DNA of 64,000 bases from Paralithodes platypus (Eukaryota; Arthropoda; Malacostraca; Decapoda; Lithodidae), in NCBI GenBank assembly GCA_032716605.1, contig CM064538.1, positions 20,414,545-20,478,544 of the forward strand. The letters are read 5' to 3'. This document shows, piece after piece, positions 1 to 12,133 of this stretch. The notes beneath the pieces were generated by a model that ran no database searches, was not told the DNA's origin, and saw nothing but the letters and a program-made list of their open reading frames with translations. The position numbers were made by a program, and so were the translations under genes. How positions within the stretch are numbered: the first letter of the stretch is position 1; the number at the start of each line of letters is the position of its first letter.

Positions 1-17
1 GTTTCGTGTTTTGTTAT

Positions 18-51
<34 letters not shown>

Positions 52-350
52 GGAAGCGGCCCACGTCACACCCCGTTTTCCGAGCTACTAACTAAACGTG
101 ACTTCCATGACGAACAAGAAAGCCAAAAAGAAGAAGAAGAAGAAGAAGGAAAAGAGAAAAGAGTAGAAGAAGAGGAAGAAGAGAAACGAGAAGAAGAAGA
201 AGAAGAGAAAAGAGCAGAAGAGGAAAAGAAGAAGAAGAAGGAGGAGAATGAAAAGGAGGAAAAGAAGAAGAAGAAGGAATACAAAAGAATATAAAGGAAT
301 ACAAATGACTTATAAACTGCAACATACCTATTGGTCCTTACGGGGCAGTT
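1..350. repeat. (TC)n and (GAA)n simple repeats
   Basis: A (TC)n tract lies at about 22-48 and an impure GAA/GAAGAA purine tract at about 118-290. Open frames here are only Ser/Phe or Glu/Lys runs. No gene is visible. Confidence 0.9.
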
Positions 351-382
351 TGGATATCTACACTGCTAAGCTACTAACTACC

Positions 383-905
383 GGGCGGGTGCCCAACCCT
401 GAAAGGGGTTGAAATAGGGGAGCTATCCCCCCGCCAAAGGCGGCTTTCTAGGGCCTTTCCTAGCTGATGCTGAGAGGATTGGGTTCTAGTCATGTGGTGA
501 TGGGCTGGTCTATCAGAGTGAGAACTGAGCGATCTCTGCCATACCCATAGCTTACTCTGACTGTTCCTATTGCTTATATGTTTTCTGGGTCTCGAGTGGC
601 GGCGTCTCTAACGTGGATTGACCTCACAATCTCCCAAGATTGGAAGCCAAAGCGTCACATTTTTCCTTTGCTCCTCAACTTTCTCTTCATAATTGCTGAG
701 GGGCACAGTGCCCTGGGTGGGGCTTTGGTTTCCCGGGCGTTTCCGCACCCTCCTCAGCTCCCCGCCATGGAGTTGGTCTTTTGGTCACCCAGGCTTTATT
801 GTGGTCGGCAGGGAGGGTTCTGTGGGGGCGCTCGGTTGTGGCTTTGGCATTGCTCGGGGCCTTGGGGCTGTTCGGCCAGGCAGCTTGGGGAACAACAACA
901 ACAAC
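383..905 (+). mobile_element. SINE-1, copy 1 (523 bp, (AAC)n tail)
   Basis: This 523-bp unit recurs inverted at 58854-59376 with the same length and high similarity. It starts GGGCGGGTGCCC and ends in (AAC)n. The first 80 nt can form several stems: AACCC/GGGTT (395-399 with 406-410), GGGG/CCCC (417-430) and CCGCC-AAA-GGCGG (431-443). The short word AACTA occurs on both sides (376-380 and 906-910) and may be a target duplication. It has no coding capacity; the open frame at 578-1027 runs across it but resembles nothing. The (AAC)n tail and lack of an ORF suggest a non-autonomous LINE-mobilised element. No clear tRNA A/B boxes were seen. Confidence 0.7.
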
Positions 906-1197
<292 letters not shown>

Positions 1198-1267
1198 CTA
1201 CTAACCAGACGTGACTTCCTCGCTTAACTTTACTCATTGACAAACCTTGGCTTATCTACGCATTAAG

Positions 1268-1495
1268 AGATGGTGGTGGTGATGATGGTGGTGATGATGG
1301 TGATTGTGAAGATGATGGTGAAAAAGAAGATGATAATAATAATGATGATGATTAAGATGATGATGATGATTAAGATGATGATGATGATGGTGATGACAGT
1401 AGCGATGTGATGATTTTGACGATAAAGAAAATGACGATGCTGATAATGATGACGATGGTGAAGACGAAGGATGATGATAACAATGATGATTAAGC
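1268..1495. repeat. Degenerate GAT/GGT trinucleotide repeat
   Basis: Impure GATGAT and GGTGAT units over about 225 bp. Nothing else is visible. Confidence 0.85.
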
Positions 1496-1563
1496 TACAG
1501 ACAAAAATAGAAAATTAACAAAAAAATATACACACATAGTAAAATAAGACAACATAATCTTCG

Positions 1564-1774
1564 TAGTCTGTTCATTCTAGGTTGGGCAGCAATGGTAACC
1601 CCTAACCTCTCATAACTCAAAAAGGACTAGAGTAATCCAGCTAATATTTCTACCAAATAGGAGGACTTGGCTAGGGAATAGGTGTGGAAATTAACAGCTC
1701 ATTTGCTCTCGCCCTTTTTTGAGTTACAGAGGTTAGAGGTTACGATTTCTGCCCAACCTAGAATGAACGGACTA
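1564..1774. mobile_element. MITE with long terminal inverted repeats, TA target
   Basis: The left end (1566-1589) and right end (1749-1772) are inverted copies built on GTTCATTCTAGG and CCTAGAATGAAC. The inverted similarity continues inward for about 60 bp, through AACCCCTAACCTCT and AGAGGTTAGAGGTTA. The element is about 210 bp and is bounded by TA on both sides, so the target duplication is probably TA, as in Tc1/mariner-type MITEs. It has no ORF and only one copy was seen. Confidence 0.75.
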
Positions 1775-1851
1775 TAATGTAATCCGATTATCTTATACAA
1801 AACGTGAATACTATTAGTTTGTTTGTTCTGTTAGATATCCTGGTATTTACA

Positions 1852-2220
1852 TTAAGGGGCAGGTAGTTGCGTTTCTTTGGCCCCCTTCTCCATCATGCTT
1901 AGCCCCATTATAGTTTTCAGATTTTAAGACGTTCGGCCCATTAGTTAGGCGATTTTAACACCTTTAGCCCCTTTTCGTTGTCAATTTTAAGACCTTTCGT
2001 GCCCTGTAGGTGTCGATTTTTTTCCTGGCGAGCGAAAGCGAGCCGGTAATTTTAAGAGGAACCAGCCTTTAGCCGGGACATTTTTCTACCGAAAAATGTA
2101 CAAATTTATCTTGAAGGGGGAGTCTAAGTTTTTCTTTTTTAAGCTTGATGAAGGTCTAGCGAGGAAAATAAATGAATAAATGACTGAATAGACCAAATAA
2201 CCAGCCACTAACCCCTTTAC
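1852..2220 (+). mobile_element. TTAA MITE family A, copy A1
   Basis: It begins TTAAGGGG (1852) and ends near CCCCTTTA (2219), a one-base change from CCCCTTAA. Family A order, seen in about 20 copies here: a TTAAGGGG end; CCCCTTCTCCCTCATG; three or four subrepeats containing TTTTAAGACSTTYG; the word CGAGCGAWAGCGAGCC; hairpin CCGGCCTTCGGCCGG; hairpin ACATTTTTC-TACC-GAAAAATGT; AAGCTTGATGGAGGTCTAG; then a right end close to the inverse of the left. This copy has all parts. It is non-coding. Confidence 0.85.
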
Positions 2221-2300
2221 GTCACCTGTTTATTTTACTGACAATTTTAATGGAATATAAACATGATTTTGATCAAGGATAGGGCCTATTATTTGTTTGT

Positions 2301-2650
2301 TTAAGATCCTATGTGGGGTTTTCTGGACACCCTTCTCCCTCATGTATAGTCCCATTAGTTTCTGGACACCCTTCTCCCTCATGTAGAGTCCCATTAGTTT
2401 CTGGACACCCTTCTCCCTCATGTATAGTCCCATTAGTTTCTGGACACCCTTCTCCCTCATGTATAGTCCCATTAGTTTTGAAATTCTAAGACATTCGCCC
2501 AATTTAAGAACTTTCGTGTCACTTAGGTGTCGATTTTTTTCCTGGCGAGCGACAGTGAAGCATTTGCTCCGGAAAAATGCACACATCTGTGACGAAAGGG
2601 GCTCCTGGGGGTATTATTTTGTTTAAACATGATGGAAAATAATTAATTAA
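2301..2650 (+). mobile_element. TTAA MITE family A, copy A2, with internal 4x39-bp tandem repeat
   Basis: Family A copy starting TTAAGATCC. The segment TTCTGGACACCC...CCCATTAG is repeated four times at about 2320-2475 (period about 39 bp). The open frame on the minus strand here simply encodes that repeat. The core words and the ATTTT/GAAAAATG region follow in degraded form, and the right end fades near 2640. Confidence 0.75.
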
Positions 2651-3000
2651 AGAAATGTATGTAAATAATACATAAATATATATACACCTTCCCCTTACAA
2701 AAACTCTAGAAACTTATTTGCTTTATCTCTTTAATATCAATTCTATCATGTTTTTCAATGAAGACATTTTGCTTGGTACAACGTGTTTGCTTTTATTTTA
2801 GTTTGTGCTTCGTGTCCCCGTTTTCTGTCACATTTTCTTCTGCACTGGATCCTGGGCTTAGCTCTCTTTTAGGAAATACTCACAGTCTGCTCTCTATCTC
2901 TTTTTTTTTTTTTTTCTTACACACACATTGCACACTCATACACACACACACACACACACACATTATTATTTATTTATTATTCCAGACACACGCACACACA
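2651..3000. other. No gene; AT-rich with poly-T and (AC)n
   Basis: Contains a T run (2901-2915) and (AC)n at 2940-2962. The frame at 2758-3075 crosses these simple repeats and has no recognisable domain. Confidence 0.6.
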
Positions 3001-3217
3001 CTAAAGCCGGTATCACACGAGCGCTGGTTCCCTCAACATTTATCCTCAACACTGGTCTGGCAGTTTATGAGGTAAACATTTATAACATTACTGCCATCTA
3101 AGTTCATCTATCATCACTCTAGTTTCCGATACCAGTGCAAAATATTCCAAAAAAGTTGCCAGCAAATTGTTTATCATCGAATGTTGACTATAAAAGCTCT
3201 CGTGTGATACCGGGTTA
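3001..3217. mobile_element. MITE family D, copy D1
   Basis: Ends are inverted repeats: AAGCCGGTATCACACGAGCG on the left and CTCGTGTGATACCGG on the right. Bounded by CTAA (3001) and TTAA (3214-3217). Related copies lie at 47363-47577 and 56162-56379. Length is about 215 bp, with no ORF. It sits inside an (AC)n tract. Confidence 0.75.
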
Positions 3218-3448
3218 ACACACACACACCTATCTATTTATCTTGTGTGTGTATGCGTTTGTTTGTGTGTATTTTATGTATATACACGTACGCACACATG
3301 TTTGCCTGTCTATCTCACTCACACATTCTCTCTCTCTCTCTCTCATACCTACATTATAGTATTTTGTTCTCTGTGTACGTCCCTTATATATTTTACCTCG
3401 TAGTCCACACCATACTTTGCCCATATATTTGTTATAACACATGGTCAT
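3218..3448. repeat. (AC)n, (TC)n low-complexity stretch
   Basis: Short AC, GT and TC runs between D1 and A3. Nothing codes. Confidence 0.7.
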
Positions 3449-3817
3449 TTAAGAGGATAGTACTCGCTTTTTCTGAACCCCCTTCTCCCTCATGTTTAAC
3501 ATATTCGTTTGAGGTTTTATGACGTTCGTTCCGTTGGTTTGGCGATTTTGAGACCTTTCGCCTCATTTTTGTATTAATATTAAGACCTTTCGTGTCCTTT
3601 AGGTGTCGATATTTTCCTGGCGAGTGAAAGCGAGCCTCTAATTTTAGAAAAAAACGACCTTTGGCCGGGACATTTTTCTACCGAAAAATTTACAAATTTA
3701 TCTAGAAAGGTGGTGTAGGGGGTGTTTTATCTAAGCTTGATGGAGGTATAGCGAGGAAACTCAAAAATACATTAATAAATAAATATATAGACTAAAAACC
3801 AAGCACTACCCCCTTAA
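3449..3817 (+). mobile_element. TTAA MITE family A, copy A3
   Basis: TTAA at both ends (3449-3452 and 3814-3817). Outer ends TTAAGAGGATAGTACTCG and, inverted, TTAAGGGGGTAGTGCTTG form a clear terminal inverted repeat. All internal family A blocks are present. This subfamily end (GTAGTRCTYG) is the same as the unit of the 53.0-kb minisatellite. Confidence 0.85.
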
Positions 3818-3824
3818 TGCGGGG

Positions 3825-3829
<5 letters not shown>

Positions 3830-3874
<45 letters not shown>

Positions 3875-4380
3875 TACTGTATATTTTTCAAGAGTTATAT
3901 ATGCGTTTTAAAATTGTATGTTCACTAAAATTCATATTCTTGTATATGTCGATCAGAAAAGTCCTATATCTTTCCCCAGACCCTTCACCATTTTAAAATT
4001 ATGTATTTTATGTCAGTCGTCCCTCTATTTTTCGCGGAATTTCACTCTTTTATTATCCTCGACTGAAACTATGAAACATTCTCCAGTTTAAAGTGCGTTC
4101 TCAATAATTGTATTCGTATGTTTCTGTATTAGTTTTATTTTGTATTTTATGTTTTCTTGTGTAATTCTATATTTGTATTATTTATTTTGTCTGTATTACT
4201 TTGTTTTGTATTATTATATTTCTTCAGCATTGTTTTATTTCTGTATTATATAATTTGTCTGTATTTTAGCCTTATTATTTTATATTAGATTATTCCTATA
4301 GGTTCAGGAACATTTCATAGCGAGGTTTGGTTCTTAGAAATCTGTGCCCCATAAAATGTTCTTTCCTTTCACTTAAACAC
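3830..4380. other. (AT)n tract and T-rich unique sequence
   Basis: (AT)n at 3830-3870, followed by T-rich sequence with degenerate TTGTATTATTT words (4110-4290). I see no gene or recognised repeat. Confidence 0.6.
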
Positions 4381-4382
4381 CA

Positions 4383-4460
4383 ACTGTGTTGGTGGTGTAA
4401 TGGTTTAGATGCTTATGTTCTGGGTGTGGTGTCCCGAGTTCGAATCCCGGGAGGACCATA
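4383..4460 (+). repeat. tRNA-derived SINE head or tRNA pseudogene
   Basis: It has Pol III promoter-like boxes: A box TGGTGTAATGG at 4393-4403 and B box AGTTCGAATCC at 4437-4447, about 34 bp apart. The T arm CCCG...CGGG is plausible, but the acceptor ends do not pair. A relative lies inverted at 55759-55833 and shares the ATGCTTTCAT word just after the tRNA part. I read both as tRNA-derived SINE heads rather than working tRNA genes. Confidence 0.6.
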
Positions 4461-4727
4461 TGCTTTCATTAGGTTATTCAAGTACATTAATTGGGGTTTG
4501 TAATTGATGATTAATGTTAAGAACGGGGTGTTACTTATTGTATATACATAAGTTACCTTATGTTGTGTATTATTTTATTCTATTCGTGTTTTTCCTACAT
4601 CAGACATCAGATTTTGAACGGGTTAATTTAATATCCAATATTATGAAGAAGATAATATTATGTCTCTTCATAAATATATTCTTCGAGTAATATTACATAT
4701 TATTTTATGGATAGCCTATCAAAGCAT

Positions 4728-5101
4728 TTAAGGGGGGTCACCGTTTTTTGTTTTATCTTTCTCTCCTTTTTTCTCTTTCGCTGGCTTGTATCCATTCGGC
4801 CCCATTCAACCAACTGTTTTAAGACGTGTATCCCCATCCAGGTGTCGATTTCTTCAAGGCGAGCGATAGCGAGCCAGTATTGTATGGAGAAATCCGGCTT
4901 CGCCTGAGAAATTTTTCTAGCGAAAAATTTACAAATTTAGCTTGCTGTCAAAAACAAATATATATGCTGGGTCGCTACCGCTCGCCAGGAACATATTGAT
5001 AGGGGTAAACGTCTTAAAATAGTAGGCTGAATGGGGCCGAATGGATACAAGCCAAAGAGTAAGGGAGAGAAAGAGAGAATAAGCGAGGTGGGCTCCCTTA
5101 A
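4728..5101. mobile_element. Fold-back MITE family B, copy B1 (TTAA)
   Basis: TTAA at both ends (4728-4731 and 5098-5101). The arms are long inverted repeats: GGCTTGTATCCATTCGGCCC on the left, its inverse on the right, then TTTTAAGACG and the CCATCCAGGTG word. The centre holds CGAGCGATAGCGAGCC, a degraded copy of the TCCGGC-TTC-GCCGGA hairpin, and the ATTTTTC/GAAAAAT hairpin, the same core as family A. Non-coding. Confidence 0.8.
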
Positions 5102-5165
5102 CTTCTCCTCTGTATGTATGTATGTCTGCCTTTAAATTACATTGCACCCAACATATAGGCCTATC

Positions 5166-6833
<1,668 letters not shown>

Positions 6834-7253
6834 TCTTTTAAACAGACGAGGTTAAAGGCAATAGCAGTTTCAGCATTAAGGATTTTATTGTTACAGCTTT
6901 CAATCGTTCTAACAATTTTCCTCTGGGGTTCAGAGATGAGGTACAACAGGTTAGCAAAATTCATGGTGGATCCAACGTTTCACAAGTAAACATCTTGCAT
7001 CTTCATGGAATGGAGAGGTAATGATTAGAATAGGGACAAGGTATCATATTTATACAAAATTCGAGGATCAAGAATAGGAAGGTGGGCGGAGCTACTGGGT
7101 GTGTGGTAGGTGTTCATTGGTGGAAGGCAGTCTGTTCGCGATAGTTTTTGGATGGTAGTGTTCTCTGTTTGTCGTCTGTGTTGTTCGTTGAGTTGTTGGA
7201 GTTTTTGGTTGATTTCTGTTTTTATGTGGTTAGGGGTGGTTTCTTCTTCATCC

Positions 7254-8168
7254 CATTTCATCCCTAAACGTTACCATCAGTCCACCATCGTCGCCTATGT
7301 CAGGAGAGCCCTCACCCATTGCACCACCTGGAATGACACACACAATGAACTGGAAAGGCTCACCCAGGTCCTAGTCAACAATGGGTATTCCAACACTGAC
7401 GTCACCAATGCCATCAACCACCACCTAGAAAAATGGTACAAACAAGACCCCCCTAGCACCAACCCGGCCAATGACATTACATTTTTCTACAGAAACTACA
7501 TGTCTTCCGACCACACAACAGACAAATCCATTATGAAAGAAATAATTCACAAACACGTCCTCCCCACCAACCCTGACAATAAAATAAAACTCATTATTTA
7601 CTACAAATCTCCTAAGACCTCCATCCTTGTCCTCCGTAACCGCCCCATTTCCACCAACCAACCGAAAGACGATCATGTGATATATCAGCATATTTGCACC
7701 TCTGGGGACTGTGGACCCCTATCCTATGTTGGTATGACACAGGCTCCGATGTCCCGTCGACTGACCCTCGACCATCACTCTGGCGCTATAAAAGATCACT
7801 ATCAAGCCCCCCACCATCTTGCCCTAACTCGCGCCGACCTAGACAAACAAACCACCATACTCGACAGAGAATCAGACCCCAGAAGACTAGCTATTTTAGA
7901 AGCTCTATACATCCAAACACTCAACCCCAGCATCAACAACCAAACACAAGACCTTCAAATTCTTCCTTCAGGCAAGCGCTACAGGCATGTTGCCCCCCTT
8001 CCTCTCGCCCCGTGCCCCCCTACCTTACGCCTCCGCGCTCAGCACACAACTGACAACACCAACCACTCACAGCCACCCACAGCCAACAACCAACCACCGA
8101 TAAGATCTAGTGCCCGTCTCGCGAACAGACTGCCTTCCACCAATGAACAGCCACCACACACCCAGTAG
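7254..8168 (+). CDS. Penelope-like polyprotein, C-terminal part with GIY-YIG endonuclease (partial)
   Basis: Similarity begins about residue 49 of an open frame starting at 7110; the earlier residues read through the inverted left arm. The first part (RRALTHC..., ELERLTQVLVNNGYS) resembles the RT thumb/linker of Penelope-like proteins. The later part has a GIY-YIG-type block: PLSYVGMT, a downstream RRLTLDHHSGAIKDH segment, and EALYIQTLNPSINNQ, which carries the conserved Glu and Asn of this nuclease. In the family this nuclease nicks the target for primed reverse transcription. The tail after about residue 290 is Pro/Asn/Thr-rich. The RT palm, including the YxDD box, is absent upstream. The frame is open to the stop in the right arm, so it decayed recently or not at all after truncation. 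Confidence 0.75.
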   Translation, partial: HFIPKRYHQSTIVAYVRRALTHCTTWNDTHNELERLTQVLVNNGYSNTDVTNAINHHLEKWYKQDPPSTNPANDITFFYRNYMSSDHTTDKSIMKEIIHKHVLPTNPDNKIKLIIYYKSPKTSILVLRNRPISTNQPKDDHVIYQHICTSGDCGPLSYVGMTQAPMSRRLTLDHHSGAIKDHYQAPHHLALTRADLDKQTTILDRESDPRRLAILEALYIQTLNPSINNQTQDLQILPSGKRYRHVAPLPLAPCPPTLRLRAQHTTDNTNHSQPPTANNQPPIRSSARLANRLPSTNEQPPHTQ

Positions 8169-8253
8169 CTCCGCCCACCTTCCTATTCTTGATCCTCGAA
8201 TTTTGTATAAATATGATACCTTGTCCCTATTCTAATCATTACCTCTCCTTTCC

Positions 8254-8284
8254 CTGAAGATGCAAGATGTTTACATGTGAAACG
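8254..8284 (+). ncRNA. Hammerhead-like motif in the Penelope arm (candidate)
   Basis: CTGAAGA (8254-8260) fits the CUGANGA core, and GAAACG (8279-8284) fits the second core strand, with a short imperfect hairpin between them. Hammerhead ribozymes are known in Penelope pseudo-LTRs. The inverted left arm has a changed core (CATGAAGA) but a better CAAG/CTTG stem. Stem III and the cleavage site are not convincing, so this may be a relic. Confidence 0.35.
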
Positions 8285-8448
8285 TTGGATCCACCATGAA
8301 TTTTGCTAACCTGTTGTACCTCATCTCTGAACCCCAGAGGAAAATTGTTAGAACTATTGAAAGCTGTAACAATAAAATCCTTAGTGCTGAAACTGCTATT
8401 GCCTTTAACCTCGTCTGTTTAAAAGAGAATCTATTACCTGGCTATACT

Positions 8449-8529
<81 letters not shown>

Positions 8530-8540
8530 TATATATATTC
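8449..8540. repeat. (AT)n microsatellite
   Basis: About 90 bp of AT between the Penelope-like arm and the LTR-like repeat. Confidence 0.95.
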
Positions 8541-10018
8541 TGACATACGGAGCCCTGTATGTTAATTTAAGAGTTAGAATTAGAGTTCAAGGAGCCAAAC
8601 TACCCAAACGGTGAAGCAGACTAGCGAGCGAACGAGCGAGTGGGTAAACCAGCTCGCCCGCATACCTGCAAACAAGCCTTCACACCTGCGTGCATCATAG
8701 GGGACCCTGCAAACTACCTCGATGACCGATGCTATGACGTATGATCGACGCCAGGAGCTGTGAGTGGACCAGGCACCTGTTATGCGACTCGAGGAGCTAT
8801 GATTGGAGTAGGCACCACCCCCCGCCTCCTGATTCGTTCCTACACCATCATTGTTTAGTATATAAGACCCGAGTTGTGGGCATTCAAATCAGTCTCATTT
8901 GGAGTTGGGGAAGGTGAACTTGCAACTGGAGGAAGACGGGGTGAAGTATTATAATGGGATTGTGACTGTCAGTCAGATTATATAAATGTGTGTTAAGTGT
9001 GTTCGGTGTAAACACTTACGTTATGTTGGTTAGTGAGATATGTGATTGGGAATTAACGTGAACGCTACTATTGTGTACTTAACTATTTGATTGCGAATTA
9101 ACGTTAACGTATTATATGTACTTAACTATTTTAGTTGCCTAACTTGTGGACTAAAGCAACTCTTTAAGTAATTGGGTTATGATGAAAGTATACTATTGTT
9201 TTATATTAATACTTACGAGTTCTTTCATTTTCTTTTAATTAACCTTACATTGCTTAATGGTGCTTAGTACGGTGATGCTATTGTCTCATATTAGTAATAT
9301 CGCCTTAGACTAACATGGCTGTGTTAATATTACTTCTAGTGATTTCCTAAGCTGAAGAAAAATTCTTTTAGCTTCAAAATATTATTTTTGCTTTTCATAT
9401 TATTTGAGTGAGACCTGAATCGAATCTATGAAGCGATCCTGTAACTTTATTTACTCATAATCAAACCTCAATGTTACGTGGTTAAGAAATACATTTAACT
9501 AATTATTAAATATATATCTAACTTTTATGTGACTTTGATATTAATCCTGATGATAATAATAATATAATACTATTAACGTAAGACAAGAACCAAGAATAAT
9601 TACATTAAATATAAATAAAAGGACATATAAAAAACTATCTATTCATTTCAAAAAGGGTAAGAGACAGAAATATTCTTACTTTAATATTTATCTTTCAAGA
9701 CTTTTTATAAAATTAATAGTCCTTTCTTTAGCTATAACTTATTCGGTTCATAACCATAGCCTACTAAGCTTCGGTTAAATAATAATTCTTTATAAATACT
9801 ACATGACTTTAATTAGTTTCAGTATTTTTCATAATTAAAGAGTATCAGTCAATAAAGGATACTAAGTCCTAAGATCCAAAAGGAAAGGAAGCAACAACAG
9901 GAAATTATTTTATTAGATTTTACTTTTGTTTTGCCTTCAGCTGACTGATACCTTAATATATATCTCTGTGCTATCTAGATTCATCAAGTTAACCACTTGA
10001 GGATCAAGATACGTAACA
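8541..10018 (+). mobile_element. LTR-like repeat, copy 1 (probable solo LTR)
   Basis: A 1478-bp unit starting TGACATACGG and ending CGTAACA (TG...CA). Near-identical copies lie at 14001-14811 (left part lost in a gap) and inverted at 28996-30576. It carries a well-formed Pol II promoter near 8861, which fits an LTR U3/R border. No gag or pol is attached. A clean target duplication cannot be seen because all copies sit in AT repeats. Two copies of a roughly 45-bp unit (ATTAACGTTAACG region, about 9050-9125) are expanded to five in the inverted copy. A DNA element is the less likely alternative. Confidence 0.6.
8861..8894 (+). promoter_or_regulatory. TATA box plus TCAGT initiator in the LTR-like repeat
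   Basis: TATAAG at 8861-8866 and TCAGTC at 8889-8894. The initiator A (8891) is 30 bp from the start of the TATA box, the canonical spacing. The same pair is kept in the inverted copy (TATA at 30284-30289, initiator at 30256-30261, minus strand). TCAGT is the usual arthropod initiator. Activity is inferred. Confidence 0.6.
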
Positions 10019-10586
10019 ATATATACAGTAGATAGATAGATAAATAATACAGTTAGATATATAGATAAATAGATATAGATAGATAGATAGATAGATAGAT
10101 AAATATATATATTATACTTACTTTCATTAGCTTGTTATTTCTTAAATGTAGGATAATCACTAGTATACACTGCATCAACATTAATTTCACATCCTTGCAC
10201 CACATAATCAAATTCAAGGTTGCAGCATTACGAGCTGCTATTGTACATTTAATTTCTTATTATGACACCATTTGTTCTGTTTTTACGTAATGTAGCCGAC
10301 GGAATAAGCATTTGTTTTTGTTTTTTTTATAAGCATATTATTATTAAGTAACTAACCCTTTGCTGGATTATGCCGCTATTGCAGTGTATTCTGTTTCATT
10401 GAGACCCGACTCTTCCATAACAGACGTGGGAAGATCTTTGCGGAATGATGAATGGATAAAGACTATTATCATTAACCTATGACTTCCATAACATGCCCTA
10501 ATCTAAACACACACGATCTGACTGAAGCCAGAAAAACAGAAGAGCAATGCAGCATCGTACTCTTCTAGGAGAAATAGTTCTAGCGC
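10019..10586. other. No gene; GATA tract and unique AT-rich sequence
   Basis: GATA-type repeats at 10030-10110, then sequence in which I recognise neither ORF nor repeat. Confidence 0.5.
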
Positions 10587-10983
10587 GGACATGGGTCGTT
10601 TTTCTGGACCACATTTTCGCTCATGATTAGCCCCATTAGTTTTCAGAATTTTAGGAAGTACAGGCCATTAGTTTTTGGCGGTTTTAGATCTGTAGTACCA
10701 GTCGTCATCAATTGCTAAACCGTTGGTGACATTGAGGTGTGAATTTTCCTGTCGAGCGATAGGCGAGCCTGTAATGTATGAGGAACAACCGGCCTTCGGC
10801 CTGAAAAGTTCTATACGAAAAAAATGTACAATTAATCTGGAAGGTCGAAGGAGTTTTATTTAAAATTGATGAGTCTAGCGAGGAAACTAACAAAAGACAA
10901 AGAAAAAAAGATGAATATATATATAGATATATATAGAATATATGTAACTAAATAGAGCCAAATATACCCATTGTTACCCCTTA
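10587..10983 (+). mobile_element. TTAA MITE family A, copy A4 (diverged)
   Basis: Family A blocks in order: CATGATTAGCCCCATTAG, GAGCGATAGGCGAGCC, the CCGGCCTTCGGCC hairpin and the TCTAGCGAGGAAACTA tail. The left TTAA is not recognisable and the right end reads ACCCCTTA. Older than most copies here. Confidence 0.75.
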
Positions 10984-11385
10984 TCGTGCTAAGCAGCCAT
11001 CAGTACATGTGAGCTGGATAGACAGGGGGTGAAATCCAGTTACTGTACCCGGAGGGGGGGGGGGGGGGGGGGGGGTTGGTCATGTACTGTATATGGGTCA
11101 TGTTGGCTTACCTCGTACCCACAATATATATTACCTACATGAACAACACAAAATAATATGATACACATGCATTCGTACACACATCACACACACACACGCA
11201 CACACATACATAAACACACACGTATACTCGTACATAATTATGCATTAACAAACACACAAACACATCTGTGAGTTGTCCGGAACAGCCAATATTAGTAATA
11301 GTGCCTTTTGAGGTGAGATTTAACTGTAGGCAGAATAGGACTGTACGTGCATGTTAAGAGGAGTTCAGTATCATAAGGTTCATCC
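10984..11385. other. Poly-G and (AC)n low-complexity sequence
   Basis: G run at about 11057-11076 and AC-rich sequence at 11160-11270. No gene seen. Confidence 0.6.
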
Positions 11386-11745
11386 TTAAAGGGGACATGG
11401 GGCCCGCTTTTCTGGAACACTGTCTCCCTCCTGTTTAGCCCCATTAGTTTTCAGATTTGTAGATGTGTGGCCCCGTTAGTTCGTCGATTTTAAGAACCTT
11501 TCGCACCATTTCTACGTCAATATTTAGACCTTTCGGGCTATTTAGGTGGTCGATTTGTACTGGCGAAACGATAGTGAAGTCTGTAATGTTGGAAGAATCG
11601 GCCTTCGGCGAGACTTTTTCTACCGAAAAATTTACAAATAAATCTGAAGGGGGATCTAATAGAGGCCTTTTTAATGTGATAGAGTCTAGGGAGAAACTAG
11701 AAGAATAATGCCATACATGCAAAAATCGCCAAAAAGTGAACAATA
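11386..11745 (+). mobile_element. TTAA MITE family A, copy A5 (diverged)
   Basis: Starts TTAAAGGGGACATGG. Core words, CGGCCTTCGGCGAG and the TTTTTCTACCGAAAAAT hairpin are present. The right end is eroded near 11745. Paired frames on both strands at 11444-11743 are non-coding shadows of the repeat. Confidence 0.75.
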
Positions 11746-12133
11746 GGGTAATATGTATTTGTTTACCATATTATATACTATTATTTGTAAATAAACATAT
11801 TTCAATTCAATACTCACGTGTCACTCACTCTCACAGTTATTCTCTCACTCACATCTCTCATCTCCTGTCTGTCTGTCTGTATCTCTCTCTCTCTCTTCAC
11901 AAACACACACACCCTATCATCTCTCTTCACATACACAAACAAACACTCACTCGCTCGCTCTACCAACGCACACACACGCCCACACTATTGCCTCAGCCCT
12001 CTTGCCTCTTACACAAATACCAGACAACACACTCTCTCCCTACAAGCACAACCACACGCCTCACACTATGCCTCAGCCCTCTTCGCCCTTAACATAATAC
12101 AGACACACACTCATCACTCTCTCTCTCTCTAAC
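11746..12133. repeat. AC/TC-rich low complexity with a duplicated CCTCAGCCCTCTT block
   Basis: TCTC and CACA runs, with CCTCAGCCCTCTT near 11991 and again near 12071. Ends in (TC)n at about 12115-12130, which abuts the LINE remnant. Confidence 0.6.

Larger units (their letters stand above)
6831..8429 (+). mobile_element. Penelope-like element fragment between inverted arms
   Basis: The 310-bp arms at 6831-7140 and 8120-8429 are inverted copies of each other. They flank a 979-bp centre encoding the C-terminal end of a Penelope-like protein. The right arm includes the last codons and the downstream sequence, and the left arm is its inverted copy. Penelope-like elements are known for inverted or tandem pseudo-LTRs and for insertion near simple repeats; here (AT)n lies on both outer sides. 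The RT catalytic core is missing, so the copy is 5' truncated and not autonomous. Confidence 0.75.

Noticed and set aside
383..460. HDV-like ribozyme as a firm feature
   Set aside because: Some pairings fit, but local hairpins compete and the catalytic strand is not convincing; kept only as a speculation in a finding.
2230..2586. 118-residue protein with four internal repeats
   Set aside because: It is the minus-strand reading of the 4x39-bp repeat in MITE copy A2.
4383..4460. Functional tRNA gene
   Set aside because: A and B boxes are present but the acceptor stem does not pair. The same holds for 55759-55833 and for the SINE-2 head at 17187-17253.
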